Notes under the pieces: generated by a model | What the model was told of the DNA's origin: nothing | The model's database searches: none | Seen by the model: only the letters and a program-made list of their open reading frames with translations | In this document: piece after piece, positions 18,310 to 29,100 of the stretch | Position numbering within the stretch: the stretch's first letter is position 1 | How the letters are laid out: each line of letters starts with the position of its first letter | Made by a program: the position numbers and the translations under genes | Assembly (NCBI RefSeq): GCF_030160655.1 | Contig: NZ_BSOT01000006.1 | Coordinates: forward strand, 248,001 to 312,000 | Direction of reading: 5' to 3' | DNA from: Agaribacter marinus | GTDB lineage: Bacteria > Pseudomonadota > Gammaproteobacteria > Enterobacterales > Alteromonadaceae | DNA length: 64,000 bases

Positions 18310-19656
18310 TTAGACTTCTGCGTCAAGCTTCTTTTCTAAATAGTGAATATTGGTTCCACCATTAAAGAAGTTCTCGTCTGCCATGATTTTTTGCTGCAAA
18401 GGGACGTTTGTTTTAATGCCATCGATAACCAACTCGTTTAGCGCATGGCGCATACGGGCAATGGCTTCGTCTCGACTTTCACCATAAGTGATGAGTTTGC
18501 CGATCATCGAGTCGTAGTAAGGGGGGACTTTGTACCCTGAATAAATGTGAGACTCCCATCTAACACCTAAACCGCCCGGGGAGTGGAACATTTTTATTAG
18601 CCCTGGGCTTGGAATAAAGGTTTTAGGGTCTTCAGCATTAATGCGGCATTCGATGGCATGACCATGAATCTTAATTTGTGACTGCTCAACAGATAATGGT
18701 TGACCAGCAGCGATGCGCAATTGCTCTTTAATTAAATCCACACCGGTTATCATTTCTGTTACCGGGTGTTCTACTTGAATACGCGTATTCATTTCGATGA
18801 AATAAAATTCGCCATTTTCGTAAAGGAATTCAAATGTACCCGCGCCGCGGTAGCCGATTTCTATACAAGCTTTCCGGCAACGTTCACCAATTTTTTCACG
18901 CATGCTTTCTGTAATACCTGGCGCTGGTGCTTCCTCGACAACCTTCTGGTGGCGGCGCTGCATTGAACAATCGCGCTCACCTAGGTGCACAGCATTGCCT
19001 TGTCCATCGGCCAATACTTGAATTTCAACATGGCGTGGATTTTCTAAGAACTTTTCCATGTACACAATATCATTATTGAACGCCGCTCCGGCTTCTGCTT
19101 TAGTTGTGCGAATAGACGTTTCAAGCTCTTCTTCAGTGCGCACAACTCGCATGCCACGTCCACCACCGCCGCCAGCGGCCTTTACGATGATTGGGTAGCC
19201 AATGCGTTTAGCAATGGTTTTATTTTTGTCCATGTCTTCGCTAAGCGGGCCGTCAGACCCTGGTACGCAAGGTACACCTGCTTTACGCATAGAGGCAATA
19301 GCCGATACTTTGTCACCCATTAAGTTAATGGTGTCCGCAGTTGGGCCAATAAAAACAAAGCCGCTTTTTTCTACGGCTTCCGCAAAATCTGCATTTTCGG
19401 ACAGAAAACCATAGCCTGGGTGAATAGCAATAGAGTTGGTTACTTCTGCCGCTGCAATGATTCTTGGAATATTTAAATAACTCTCTGTTGCCGATGCATT
19501 GCCGATGCAAATCGTTTCGTCAGCTAGCAACACGTGCTTTAAGTCGCGGTCAGCGGAGGAGTGAGCGGCCACAGTTTTTATGCCTAGCTCTTTGCAGGCC
19601 CGGAGAATGCGTAGTGCAATTTCACCGCGATTGGCAATTAGTACTTTATCAAGCAT
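18310..19656 (-). CDS. accC: Acetyl-CoA carboxylase biotin carboxylase subunit AccC
   Basis: AccC carboxylates the biotin on AccB using ATP and bicarbonate, the first step of fatty-acid synthesis. The 448-residue length is canonical. The features are [20 protein letters not shown], the glycine-rich ATP loop [14 protein letters not shown], and the catalytic segment [15 protein letters not shown]. It lies 12 bp downstream of accB as accBC. It can be compared with the paralogous carboxylase domain at 62332-64000. Confidence 0.98.
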   Translation of the reverse strand: MLDKVLIANRGEIALRILRACKELGIKTVAAHSSADRDLKHVLLADETICIGNASATESYLNIPRIIAAAEVTNSIAIHPGYGFLSENADFAEAVEKSGFVFIGPTADTINLMGDKVSAIASMRKAGVPCVPGSDGPLSEDMDKNKTIAKRIGYPIIVKAAGGGGGRGMRVVRTEEELETSIRTTKAEAGAAFNNDIVYMEKFLENPRHVEIQVLADGQGNAVHLGERDCSMQRRHQKVVEEAPAPGITESMREKIGERCRKACIEIGYRGAGTFEFLYENGEFYFIEMNTRIQVEHPVTEMITGVDLIKEQLRIAAGQPLSVEQSQIKIHGHAIECRINAEDPKTFIPSPGLIKMFHSPGGLGVRWESHIYSGYKVPPYYDSMIGKLITYGESRDEAIARMRHALNELVIDGIKTNVPLQQKIMADENFFNGGTNIHYLEKKLDAEV

Positions 19657-19668
19657 GATGCCCGCCTT

Positions 19669-20130
19669 TTATTCGACAATGAATAGTGGTTGATCGAATT
19701 CTACTGGCTCTTGATTATCAACCAGAATTTCTTTCACGACACCGTCTGCGTCAGACTCAATCTGGTTCATCATCTTCATTGCTTCGATGATACACAAGGT
19801 ATCGCCTTTCTTCACTTTTTGGCCCACTTCTACAAAAGACCCAGCTTCTGGCGAAGATGCTCGATAAAACGTGCCTACCATGGGGGATTTAACTATATGG
19901 CCAGAGGCAACGGTTGGTGCCGCACTTTCTGCGGCTGGCGGAGCTACTGCCGCTGCTGCGGCAGGCAATGGAGCTGCTGGCGCAGCCATTTGCGGCATAT
20001 ACTGTATTTGCTGCGCCTGACTTGTACCACGGTTGATACGAACAGACTCTTCACCTTCGGTGATTTCAAGTTCTGCAATACCTGATTCTTCTACTAGCTC
20101 AATGAGTTTTTTTACTTTGCGTATGTCCAT
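19669..20130 (-). CDS. accB: Biotin carboxyl carrier protein AccB
   Basis: AccB carries biotin on a lysine in the motif [10 protein letters not shown] near the C-terminus. The 153 residues have the N-terminal segment [20 protein letters not shown], an alanine/proline-rich flexible linker (about residues 48-75) and the C-terminal biotinyl domain with the protruding thumb. It is first in the accBC operon, about 140 bp after aroQ. Confidence 0.98.
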   Translation of the reverse strand: MDIRKVKKLIELVEESGIAELEITEGEESVRINRGTSQAQQIQYMPQMAAPAAPLPAAAAAVAPPAAESAAPTVASGHIVKSPMVGTFYRASSPEAGSFVEVGQKVKKGDTLCIIEAMKMMNQIESDADGVVKEILVDNQEPVEFDQPLFIVE

Positions 20131-20272
20131 CTGATAACCCTTAAAAATTAGCTGTTGTATGTGTATGCGATTAAAGTGTTGTTGAGCCTTAATCGTCTAT
20201 TATCTATTATTTAGTCTGCTGACTATATGTTTTTAGAATAGTTGCTTCATCTGCAGTGTTTGGTCTTTATTA

Positions 20273-20707
20273 TTATGTTTTTAACTTAAAACGTAAGGCA
20301 TCTAACGCAAGCTTATATCCAAGAGTGCCACAGCCAACAATAATGCCGACAGCAACATCAGATAAGAAAGACTTATGCCTAAATTCTTCCCGCGCATGTA
20401 CATTTGATAGATGAACTTCAATAAATGGCAGTTTAGTGCCTAAAAAGGCATCTCGAAGAGCCACACTTGTATGTGTAAACGCGCCGGGGTTAATGATGAC
20501 GCCGTCAACTTCCCCCATGCCAGCATGAATAGCATCAATCAACTCGTGTTCGGCATTTGATTGCAAGGTACTCAATTGACAATCAGTAGACTTTGCATAA
20601 ATAGATAAGTCATTCTCGATATCAGCTAAGGTTTGGCTACCGTAAATTTCAGGTTCACGTTTACCAAGTAAATTTAAGTTCGGACCATTCAATAAGAGTA
20701 CTTTCAT
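20273..20707 (-). CDS. aroQ: Type II 3-dehydroquinate dehydratase AroQ
   Basis: AroQ catalyses the third step of the shikimate pathway. The 144-residue protein has the type II signature [19 protein letters not shown], including the catalytic tyrosine, and the [15 protein letters not shown] segment with the catalytic histidine. The ATG at 20707 is preferred to a TTG one codon upstream. The aroQ-accB-accC order is the common gammaproteobacterial arrangement. Confidence 0.97.
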   Translation of the reverse strand: MKVLLLNGPNLNLLGKREPEIYGSQTLADIENDLSIYAKSTDCQLSTLQSNAEHELIDAIHAGMGEVDGVIINPGAFTHTSVALRDAFLGTKLPFIEVHLSNVHAREEFRHKSFLSDVAVGIIVGCGTLGYKLALDALRFKLKT

Positions 20708-20893
20708 CAAGTTAGCGCTTATAATTGTTTATATTGTAGTTAACGTGCTAGTAACGTGTAATTTTTATTCTTTTTAACTAAAAAGTACACAAAAACTTAA
20801 CTTAGTCTTTCAATATAGCAAATATAACAGAGATGTTTGCACTTTTTCAGCAATTTACTGGTCTAATCACGGAAGTTAGCGATGGATGTAGGT

Positions 20894-21760
20894 TTAAAGG
20901 GGATCGATTTTGAATTTGAAACTACCGACAGCAAATTCATAGTCTTCATCTGTCGATTCGTTTTTATAACCGGGAAATAGCCGAAATTTCCCTAAGACTT
21001 TTTTACCGCTTGCAAGTGTGAGTTCTTCTTCAAAAACGGCTTGCTCATTCTGTTGATGTTTTTTTATGGCGTCCAAGGGGAGTGCGTCAGCAAGTGCGAT
21101 TTGTTTGTCTTTTATGTTTTCAATTTCTGGCAACGACAGTAGCTTTTCTGCGGCGATGGTTGTTTCTACGTGCATTGAATCTAGTTTTAGTATGAACATG
21201 GGTTCAGCTGAACGCAGAAACGAATGGGCGATGGTATTTAAGGTTATTTGTTGTTCATATTTGCGAGTAATATCTTTAACTATGCCAATGAAGTGAGTGC
21301 CAACGCCACTGGCATCTCGACTTACAAATTGCCCGCAAACCCTAGCCCAGCGCAAGCCGTTTGTATCTTCATTAAAGTAATTTACATGCATGTCTATTTT
21401 TTTAGTTTCGCCGATTTTATGTGCATTCCAGCTTTCGATGAGTTTTGCTCGATTCTTTTTGGACACTAAGTTAAAACCGGCTTCTAAATTGCCAATAGTT
21501 TTAATTTTCACTTCGGTTTTGTCTATTGATAAGTATATGCGAATAGTGTCTTCTTTGGATTGCCACTCCCACACAGACTCGCCGCTGGCGTACAATGCCT
21601 GATTTAAGCGCTCGATGGTGCGGTCAAGCCGTTGATTTGCATCAAGAAGATCAAGTGTTTTTTGACGAATGACTTCTTCAGCTTGTTTCCGGCTGGCTCG
21701 TTCTCGCCCTAATTGGCGCTCAAGCAATTGAATTTTTTCTTTGAGCTCTGTATCTGTCAT
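20894..21760 (-). CDS. Coiled-coil plus PAS-domain signalling protein without output domain
   Basis: The 288-residue protein has an N-terminal coiled coil (about 1-50, with RERASRKQAEEVIRQKTLDL, a segment often seen ahead of PAS domains in hybrid kinases). A PAS domain follows (about 52-170, with ASGESVWEWQ, then a PAC-like end FIGIVKDITRKYEQQ). A second, more degenerate PAS-like region covers about residues 185-285. No kinase, GGDEF, EAL or HTH domain is present. It may act as a ligand-sensing adaptor for neighbouring systems. It is divergent from the diguanylate cyclase gene. Confidence 0.7.
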   Translation of the reverse strand: MTDTELKEKIQLLERQLGRERASRKQAEEVIRQKTLDLLDANQRLDRTIERLNQALYASGESVWEWQSKEDTIRIYLSIDKTEVKIKTIGNLEAGFNLVSKKNRAKLIESWNAHKIGETKKIDMHVNYFNEDTNGLRWARVCGQFVSRDASGVGTHFIGIVKDITRKYEQQITLNTIAHSFLRSAEPMFILKLDSMHVETTIAAEKLLSLPEIENIKDKQIALADALPLDAIKKHQQNEQAVFEEELTLASGKKVLGKFRLFPGYKNESTDEDYEFAVGSFKFKIDPL

Positions 21761-22000
21761 TCGTTTTTTTACTCAAGATATTTTTATAAAGCGGCTAGTT
21801 TAGAATGTGAACTAGGTGCTTGCTCTCTATTTCAAAATAATTCTTTTAACAGTATGTGTTATCGGGTTTTTGCTTACTTCCTTTAGGAATAAATCATTGG
21901 GTCGATAACAAGCATAGAAAGCGAATCGCTAGTTGAAATAATAAATGATTGAGAAATCGGTAAGCTGATCATATATTGTCCAACGAAAGCATTTTAAGGA

Positions 22001-23644
22001 GTGTTCCGTATCTCTGTTCCTCAGACGCAAGAAACGTATTATTACGACACGCTTAAGCAGCTTATTGAGTTGTGGGCAAATGCGCGCAAAAGTCGAAAAA
22101 AAGCCCCTTTTGTTGAATTCAATGCGAAGATTCGTGAACTTTCCAATGAAATGGCTGTTTATGCTGTTTATGTGCTGCACCACCAGTTAGAAGAAATTAA
22201 ACAAACTATCAATAATGCGCTCAATGAAAATATTCCATTGAAAGTGGCCGTCAGTAAAATAGATACTGCATTGAATGTGTTGATTTATGGTAGTAAAACT
22301 CAACCCGATCCAATACTCGCAGAAATGGTTGATGGCGACCATGCCAGTATCATTGCTGCGTTATGTCAAACGGCCAAAAACACCTTGCCACTTAGTAACG
22401 GTGATACCTTGATTGCAGTCATTGATGATGAAAAGTCAGTAGGCGTAAATCTGTGTACTGCTTTAAAGCAGTTCAATTACAACGCTGAATATTTTGCGAA
22501 CATTCAAGATTATAAACAATCAACACTTGTTGAAAAGTGCACCTTAGTTATTCTCGATGTAACGATGCCTGACTACATTCAGGAAGAGGTGTTTTCGTTT
22601 GCATCAGCGTTGCAAGCGTCTGGTGTGAACGTCATTGCGTGTTCATGCCTATTTAATTTAGAAACTCGCTTAGCTGCTGTTAGGGCAGGCGTTTCAGATT
22701 ACATTGTAAAACCGATAAGCTCGTATTCTCTGTTTGAGAAAATCAGTCGAATATTGCAACGTCAACAGGACGATAGCTTTAATATCGTGCTTGTAGATGA
22801 TCAAGAGTCGATGGGTATTTTTTATAAAACAGTATTTGAGCAAGCTGGTTGCCATGTGGAATACATTCAAACCGCTCAGAAACTGCTTGATTCTCTTGAA
22901 TATTTGAAGCCGGATCTTTTTTTGCTGGACATGATGATGCCTGATATCGATGGTTTAGAAATTGCGTCTATGCTGCGCCAAGAAGAGAAGTTTGATTTTG
23001 CGCCTATCGTGTTTTTAACCGCGGATGACAGGCTTGAAACCAAACTACGGGTGCTGGATTCTGGCGCAGACGACGTTATTGCAAAATCCACTCCTGCACC
23101 GTTAGTGGTAAAGCAGGTAATGGCGCGTTTGAATCGTTCTTCCGTTATCCGTAATTTTGTGTCTAAAGATGCATTAACTGGTGTTTTAAATCATGGTCAA
23201 ATAGTGGAGTCGGCCAGTAATGTTTTACGCCTAAGTAAACGGCATGGAAACGACAGTGTACTTGCCTTAGTTGACGTCGATTATTTTAAAACAGTCAATG
23301 ACAGTTACGGACATTCAAATGGCGATCAGGTGTTACGTGCGCTAGGTCAGCAATTAAGGCGAACATTGCGTGAATCAGATCATGTCGGCCGATATGGCGG
23401 TGAAGAGTTTTTACTGCTTTTACAGGACTGTGATTTAGCGAGTGCAGTTGAAAAGCTTGATAAATTAAGAGAAGCTTTTTCTAACATTAAATTTAAGTAT
23501 GAAAGTGGATATTTTAACGTGACATTTAGTGTCGGGGTTGTTGCCTTAGAAAAATACGCGCAAATCCAGGATGCTATTAACGAAGCTGACGTTCGTTTGT
23601 ATGCAGCGAAAGACGCAGGAAGAAATCAAATAAAGTATAGCTGA
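22001..23644 (+). CDS. Double-receiver diguanylate cyclase response regulator
   Basis: The predicted role is phosphorylation-controlled synthesis of cyclic di-GMP. The 547 residues comprise an N-terminal helical region (about 1-125, possibly Hpt-like), then a first receiver (about 140-255, TLVILDVTMPD). A second receiver (about 262-380, LFLLDMMMPDIDGLEI) and a GGDEF domain with an intact active site (GRYGGEEFLLLL) follow. The start is uncertain. GTG at 22001 overlaps the AAGGAG ribosome-binding site itself, an in-frame TAA lies just upstream, and the best-spaced codon is an ATC at 22010. It faces the chemotaxis cluster. Confidence 0.9.
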   Translation: MFRISVPQTQETYYYDTLKQLIELWANARKSRKKAPFVEFNAKIRELSNEMAVYAVYVLHHQLEEIKQTINNALNENIPLKVAVSKIDTALNVLIYGSKTQPDPILAEMVDGDHASIIAALCQTAKNTLPLSNGDTLIAVIDDEKSVGVNLCTALKQFNYNAEYFANIQDYKQSTLVEKCTLVILDVTMPDYIQEEVFSFASALQASGVNVIACSCLFNLETRLAAVRAGVSDYIVKPISSYSLFEKISRILQRQQDDSFNIVLVDDQESMGIFYKTVFEQAGCHVEYIQTAQKLLDSLEYLKPDLFLLDMMMPDIDGLEIASMLRQEEKFDFAPIVFLTADDRLETKLRVLDSGADDVIAKSTPAPLVVKQVMARLNRSSVIRNFVSKDALTGVLNHGQIVESASNVLRLSKRHGNDSVLALVDVDYFKTVNDSYGHSNGDQVLRALGQQLRRTLRESDHVGRYGGEEFLLLLQDCDLASAVEKLDKLREAFSNIKFKYESGYFNVTFSVGVVALEKYAQIQDAINEADVRLYAAKDAGRNQIKYS

Positions 23645-23675
23645 CATGTACCTTACGACTCAAGATTACGTCGTG

Positions 23676-24725
23676 CTATAAACGTGTACCAGCCCCTTTA
23701 CTTTCAACTGCTTGTATTAACGCCTTATTCATGCTTTCTAAAGGGACAACATTGTTTGTTGCACCAAGTTCAATAGCTACCCTCGGCATCCCAAACACGA
23801 CACAACTTGCTTCATCTTGAGCCATCGTAATTGCCCCCGCGTTTTTTAAAGATAAAAGACCTTGTGCACCATCTCTTCCCATTCCGGTTAAAAGTGTAGC
23901 TACAGCATTTTTCCCTACTGTTTTTGCTAAGGATTCGAACATCACATCAACTGAAGGTTTGTGACCACTTACTAGTGGACCGTCATTAAATTTTATCCGG
24001 TAGTCAGCGCCACTTCTGGCAATTTCGATATGTTTATCGCCAGGCGCAATATATACGTTTCCTGGCAATAAGCGTTCTCGATGTTCAGCTTCTTTCACTG
24101 TTATTTTGCATACGCCATTGAGGCGAGTGGCAAAAGATTTTGTAAAATTGGGTGGCATATGTTGCGTGATTATTGTTGCTGGGAATGAAGGTGGTAATCC
24201 TAATAAAACCTCCTTTATCGCTTCAGTACCACCGGTGGATGCCCCAATACCTACAATAATTTCGGTGCCCTTATATTGAAGAGGTGGTGTATTTATTGAC
24301 GCAATATTCTTTTTAGCTTGGCGCGGTGTAGATTTTGCTGCAATTTTAATTTTTGTGGTTATTTCTTCCTGATATTCTGCAATGCCTTTCGCTACGTCGA
24401 GCTTTGGCTTAGGGATAAAGTCAATCGCGCCTAGTTCTAGCGAGCGAATAGTGGCCTCTGCACCTTTTTCTGTTAATGTTGATATCATTAATACCGGTGT
24501 TGGTTTAGCTTTCATTAACTTATCTAAAAACGTCAGCCCATCCACTTTTGGCATCTCGATGTCGAGGGTAATCACGTCTGGATTTAGTTTAACCACCATG
24601 TCTTTGGCTACATAGGCATCGGCTGCAACGCCAACAAGCGTTAATTCAGGATCTTGTTTAATTATTTCACTCAACAAACTGCGAATTAACGCGGAATCAT
24701 CAACAACTAATACTTTTATTGGCAT
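23676..24725 (-). CDS. cheB: Chemotaxis methylesterase/glutamine deamidase CheB
   Basis: CheB removes methyl groups from receptor glutamates after phosphorylation by CheA. The 349 residues have a receiver domain (VVDDSALIRSLL, TLDIEMPKVDGL, IPKPKLD) and a C-terminal esterase domain. The catalytic triad regions are visible: serine in IGASTGGTEAI, histidine in ITQHMPPNFT and aspartate in LLTGMGRDGAQGL. It is the last gene of the chemotaxis cluster, 14 bp after cheD. Confidence 0.97.
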   Translation of the reverse strand: MPIKVLVVDDSALIRSLLSEIIKQDPELTLVGVAADAYVAKDMVVKLNPDVITLDIEMPKVDGLTFLDKLMKAKPTPVLMISTLTEKGAEATIRSLELGAIDFIPKPKLDVAKGIAEYQEEITTKIKIAAKSTPRQAKKNIASINTPPLQYKGTEIIVGIGASTGGTEAIKEVLLGLPPSFPATIITQHMPPNFTKSFATRLNGVCKITVKEAEHRERLLPGNVYIAPGDKHIEIARSGADYRIKFNDGPLVSGHKPSVDVMFESLAKTVGKNAVATLLTGMGRDGAQGLLSLKNAGAITMAQDEASCVVFGMPRVAIELGATNNVVPLESMNKALIQAVESKGAGTRL

Positions 24726-24739
24726 AAGTCTCTCTTGTG

Positions 24740-25345
24740 TTAAAACAAATCTACGTCGCCTGATGCAGGCTGTTTGTCAATTTTAGAGCGGTAGGCTGAC
24801 TCACGATCAATGATAGTCGTGTTATGCATTGATTTGAGTTTTCTGACTTTTACCTCCCCGGATTCTGGGAAAAAGTAAATCTTTCTTGGGTATTCTCCCA
24901 ATACATCAGTAGCCGTTACCTTGATGTCTTCTGTTTGCATATATTCAGTGATGAATGCAGCATTTTTTTCGCCGACGCTATGGGTTCTAAATTGTTGCAT
25001 TACGTTGCCACCGCCAAATATTTTGGCCTCAAGGCGACGTTTAGGAGAGCCTAGCTTCAACATATGATTGATGAGTACTTCCATTGCATAAACGCCATAT
25101 CGAGCCGAATCTGTGTCAACGCTAGCATCGTCATTGTTCGCAGGTAGTAAGAAATGATTCATACCCGCAACTCTCAATATCGGGTCACGCAAACATACCG
25201 AAATGCAAGACCCAAGCACGGTAACGATGAGTGTGTTTTCTTGGGTTGCAAAATATTCGCCAGGTAAAATTTTAACGGCATTCATATTGAAATTTTTATC
25301 AAAATATCGATTAGGTGCCAAGTGTTCAGTTAAATATTCACTCAT
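24740..25345 (-). CDS. cheD: Chemoreceptor glutamine deamidase CheD
   Basis: CheD deamidates glutamine residues in chemoreceptors. The 201-residue protein has the catalytic cysteine in VLGSCISVCLRDP and the histidine in AGMNHFLLP; KIFGGGNVM is also characteristic. The C-terminal tail ends GDVDLF, which is identical to the tail of the MCP-like protein encoded at 34265-35452. That suggests a shared docking motif. It lies 10 bp downstream of cheR. Confidence 0.96.
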   Translation of the reverse strand: MSEYLTEHLAPNRYFDKNFNMNAVKILPGEYFATQENTLIVTVLGSCISVCLRDPILRVAGMNHFLLPANNDDASVDTDSARYGVYAMEVLINHMLKLGSPKRRLEAKIFGGGNVMQQFRTHSVGEKNAAFITEYMQTEDIKVTATDVLGEYPRKIYFFPESGEVKVRKLKSMHNTTIIDRESAYRSKIDKQPASGDVDLF

Positions 25346-25355
25346 GCGTTATACC

Positions 25356-26180
25356 TTATATCTTAGGCCGATAGATGGTTTTACCAAGGGGCGTTAGTAG
25401 TGTGCTTACATGAGAAAAATTTTCAGAGTGACCGGCAAAATAAAGACTGTCTGATTTCATATGGCGGACAATCTTTGTCAAAATGTCGAGTTGGGTTGGT
25501 TTGTCGAAATAAATCATGACATTTCTGCAAAATACAATATCAAAGTCTTTTGCTAAATCCCAAGACGCGTCCATTAAATTTATCTTTTTAAAGTTAACTA
25601 GTCGCCTAAGCTCGGGGACTACACGAGCCAAGTCTTGATTTTTTCCTTTGCCACGGTGAAAAAAACGTTTTTTTACATCCTTGGCTAATCCATCCAATTG
25701 TTTTATGTCGTATATGCCTGCGCTTGCTTTTGTTAGCACTTTACTATCGATATCAGAAGATACCACGTTGACAGGGATATCAAACTTGCCGAATCCTTCC
25801 ACTACGCTCATCGCAATCGAGTAGGGTTCTTCTCCTGTCGAAGCCGCCGCACACCATATTTTCAATGGACGTTTATTTGATGCTACAAAACGCTTTAAAT
25901 AGTCGAAGTGATGTTTCTCTCTGAAGAATGACGTGAGGTTTGTCGTCAACGCATTTACAAATTCTTCGTGCTCATCAATATGTGCGTCTACGTATTGTAA
26001 ATATTCAGAGAATGAGCGAAGTTTCAAATGTCTTATGCGCCGAGATAGGCGGCTGTATACCATTGAATCTTTATTCTCAGATAAATTGATGCCGGCAATT
26101 GCCTTGAGTTTCGTTCTCACCGCATTAAAATCAGCCGAGCGAAACTCAAATTCTTTGTCTTTTTCAGCGCTTAAAGCCAT
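25356..26180 (-). CDS. cheR: Chemoreceptor methyltransferase CheR
   Basis: CheR methylates receptor glutamates using SAM. The 274-residue protein has the N-terminal helical domain (LSRRIRHLKLRSFSEYL) and the SAM-binding core with WCAAASTGEEPYSIAM. DIVFCRNVMIYFDKPTQ and YFAGHSENFSH also match the family. It starts 3 bp after the stop of the large MCP, whose C-terminal pentapeptide is a likely tether for this enzyme. Confidence 0.96.
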   Translation of the reverse strand: MALSAEKDKEFEFRSADFNAVRTKLKAIAGINLSENKDSMVYSRLSRRIRHLKLRSFSEYLQYVDAHIDEHEEFVNALTTNLTSFFREKHHFDYLKRFVASNKRPLKIWCAAASTGEEPYSIAMSVVEGFGKFDIPVNVVSSDIDSKVLTKASAGIYDIKQLDGLAKDVKKRFFHRGKGKNQDLARVVPELRRLVNFKKINLMDASWDLAKDFDIVFCRNVMIYFDKPTQLDILTKIVRHMKSDSLYFAGHSENFSHVSTLLTPLGKTIYRPKI

Positions 26181-26183
26181 TGT

Positions 26184-29100
26184 CTAAAAGCTTTCCCATT
26201 CATCTTCTTCCGAGATGGCTGGTATGGCTTTGGTACTTGGCCTCGCGCTCGCGACTGAGGGCAATTCATCAAATTGTTGACTTAGTAAATCAGGTGAGCT
26301 TTTGACGATATTTGTGGTTACATCTTTAGTATCTAGTTTAAATGTTCCAACTTGACTATTTAAGTCGCCAGCTTGACCCCGCATGCTTTCTGCGGCGGCA
26401 GCAGCTTCTTCAACCAGCGCAGCATTCTGTTGCGTCATTTCATCCATTTGAGATACTGCTTTACTGACTTCATCTATGCCACTTGCTTGTTCTGCGGATG
26501 CGGCAGCAATTTCGCTCATGATGTCGTTAACGCGTTGGATTGCCACAACGATTTCTTGCATGGTTTCACCCGATTGACTAACAAGTTCATTGCCACTTTC
26601 AACTTTGGTTACCGAGTCTGAAATCAAGTCTTTAATGTCTTTTGCAGCATTTGCAGAACGTTGTGCAAGTGTGCGTACTTCTGACGCAACTACTGCAAAC
26701 CCTCGACCTTGCTCCCCGGCTCTGGCCGCTTCAACTGCCGCATTTAACGCTAATATGTTAGTTTGGAAGGCAATGCCATCAATTACGCCAATGATGTCAG
26801 ATATTTTCTGTGCACTTTCGTTGATTGAGGCCATGGTAGTAACCACTTGTTGGATAAGGGCGCCACCATTTCCGGCGACGTCAACAGCTTGTGATGCTAG
26901 ACCATTGGCTTGGTTTGCGTTCTCTGCGTTTAGTCGGACAGTACTGGTGAGTTCTTCCATGCTTGACGCCGTTTCTTCAAGGCTTGATGCTTGCTGTTCT
27001 GTGCGAGTAGAAAGATCTGAGTTACCTTGTGCAATTTCAGAAGAAGCGTTGTTGATTGTATCACTAGCTTCGCGAATTTTGCTGATAACGGACACTAAGT
27101 TCTCATTGGTTGTATTGCAGTAATTTTTGAGGTCATTAAATGTGCCCTTAAAATCAGAGTTGATACGCTTAGTTAAATCACCCTCTGAAATGGCTAGCAA
27201 TACATTACTTACTTCATTCAGGCCGCTTTCTGTTGTTTTCATTAGTTGATTCAAGCCTTGTGCCATTGTTAGCATAAAGCCTTCTTTGTCGTTTTCGTTT
27301 ACGCGTTTTTCAAAATTACCTTCTAAGCTTGCTTGAACAATTTCAGCAATTTCTTGTTCTGCGTTAACTTCTTTAGTTCGCTCTAACCACTCTACTACAT
27401 AACCTAGGCGCTCTCCGTCAGAGTCAAAGATTGGATTTGCGACAAGCCTAAAATGCCTAGGACCGACTTTAATATGAGATGTATATGATTTTTTTAGCCT
27501 CTCAAGAAGAGCCTTTTGATGGCTAGGATCTTTATGGAATGTATCCATATTTGCACCTATTAGTGTGTCAGCATCAAAATGTGGTAAGACTTTCTTTAAG
27601 TCTGATTCGGCCTGTTTCATCAACGCTCGTACAGACCGGTTCATATAAATAATGTTTCTATTTGCATCGGCAAGCATTACATTTGTGGTTGTACAATTTA
27701 GTGCTTCCAGTATACGCGCAACTTTACGCTCTTCTTCCTTAATTTTTGTTAAATCTTGCCACTCTACACTATGACCTAAGTTATTCCCGCCCTCATCAAT
27801 AATTGGGTTTACTATCAACTTAAATATGTATCCGCCTAACTTAAGGTTGGCTTCATGTTTGCCTTCTAGTTTGTCAAGGATACGGTGCTGATGCGATGGG
27901 TTAACGTGAAACGAATCAATATTTGTCCCTATTAGGGATTCTACGTTGAAATGCGGGAGTTCTTTGCGAATTGCAGATTCAGCTTCCTTTAGAAGTTTAT
28001 ATACTGAGTGATTCATGTACACGATATTTCTGTTTGTGTCTGCCATCATAAAGCAACTGGAAGTATTATCGAGCGCCTCTTTAACTCTAGATGCCTCAAT
28101 TGAGGTTTTTGCTGCGATCTGAAGTTGAGTATTTAACTTGGATAGTTCATTTTCTAATATCCCCATTTCATCTTTTCGGTCAACATTAAACTTAATGTTA
28201 TATTCGCCTTTTGAAATTTTGATGAAATGTCCAATTAAAGACATGGTAGAAACTTGAATTGAGCGTATGACGACAAATCCAATAACGCTAATGATACCTA
28301 ATAAAATACATATTATAGTGAGCGTCGTAATTCTATCTTGGGCTATTGCGCTTTTTCGTTCAGCAATTATTGTCGTTAATTTTACCATGTTTTCATCGTG
28401 TTGCGCATACAGTGTATTTAGCAACTCAGTGTATTCATTAAAGAATTGTGTTGCGTCATAAGTTGGTGAATTTTTTTCTAATGTTTCTCTTTCTGCCATT
28501 TTTAATGCAGAATCGACGCTGCTGATAAAGTTACTAGCGGCACTATAACCATCCCTTAATCGAATATCTGCATGCGAAGCTGCAGCCATGTTCATTTTGA
28601 AATCTTGCAAGGGCGTTCTAATGCTAGATATATTTGCTCGAATAGTGCTTTTTACTCCATTGGCGATTGTCGAAGTAGAAAGAGCTCCAGCGCCAGCTCC
28701 TCTGACTTTGCCAATGGCATCTGCTAAACGAGGCATATCCTGCAAATTGGCTACTATCAAGTGGTGGCTTGCCGCACCAGTATCATAGTTAAGTGAGAAA
28801 TGATTCATTACTTCACCTAAGTACAAATCAGCAATGACGATTAAGTTTGAATGTACGTTAAATGATTCAATAGCAGTGTAGTTTCTACTGTTTACATTTG
28901 ACTTTATTGTATTCCATCGATTATTCAATTCATTTAAGCCATCCAATAAATCCTTAGTTTCTTCTCCACCGGCTTCGTTAATTAGCTGCCCAATCGCAGT
29001 AAATTGTTGATCTACTTTGCTACTTTTGCTCTCGATTGCGGAAACAGCCGCTTGATTGCCGTTAAATAGTTTTGCTGATGTGCCTCGATGCAAGGCTACA

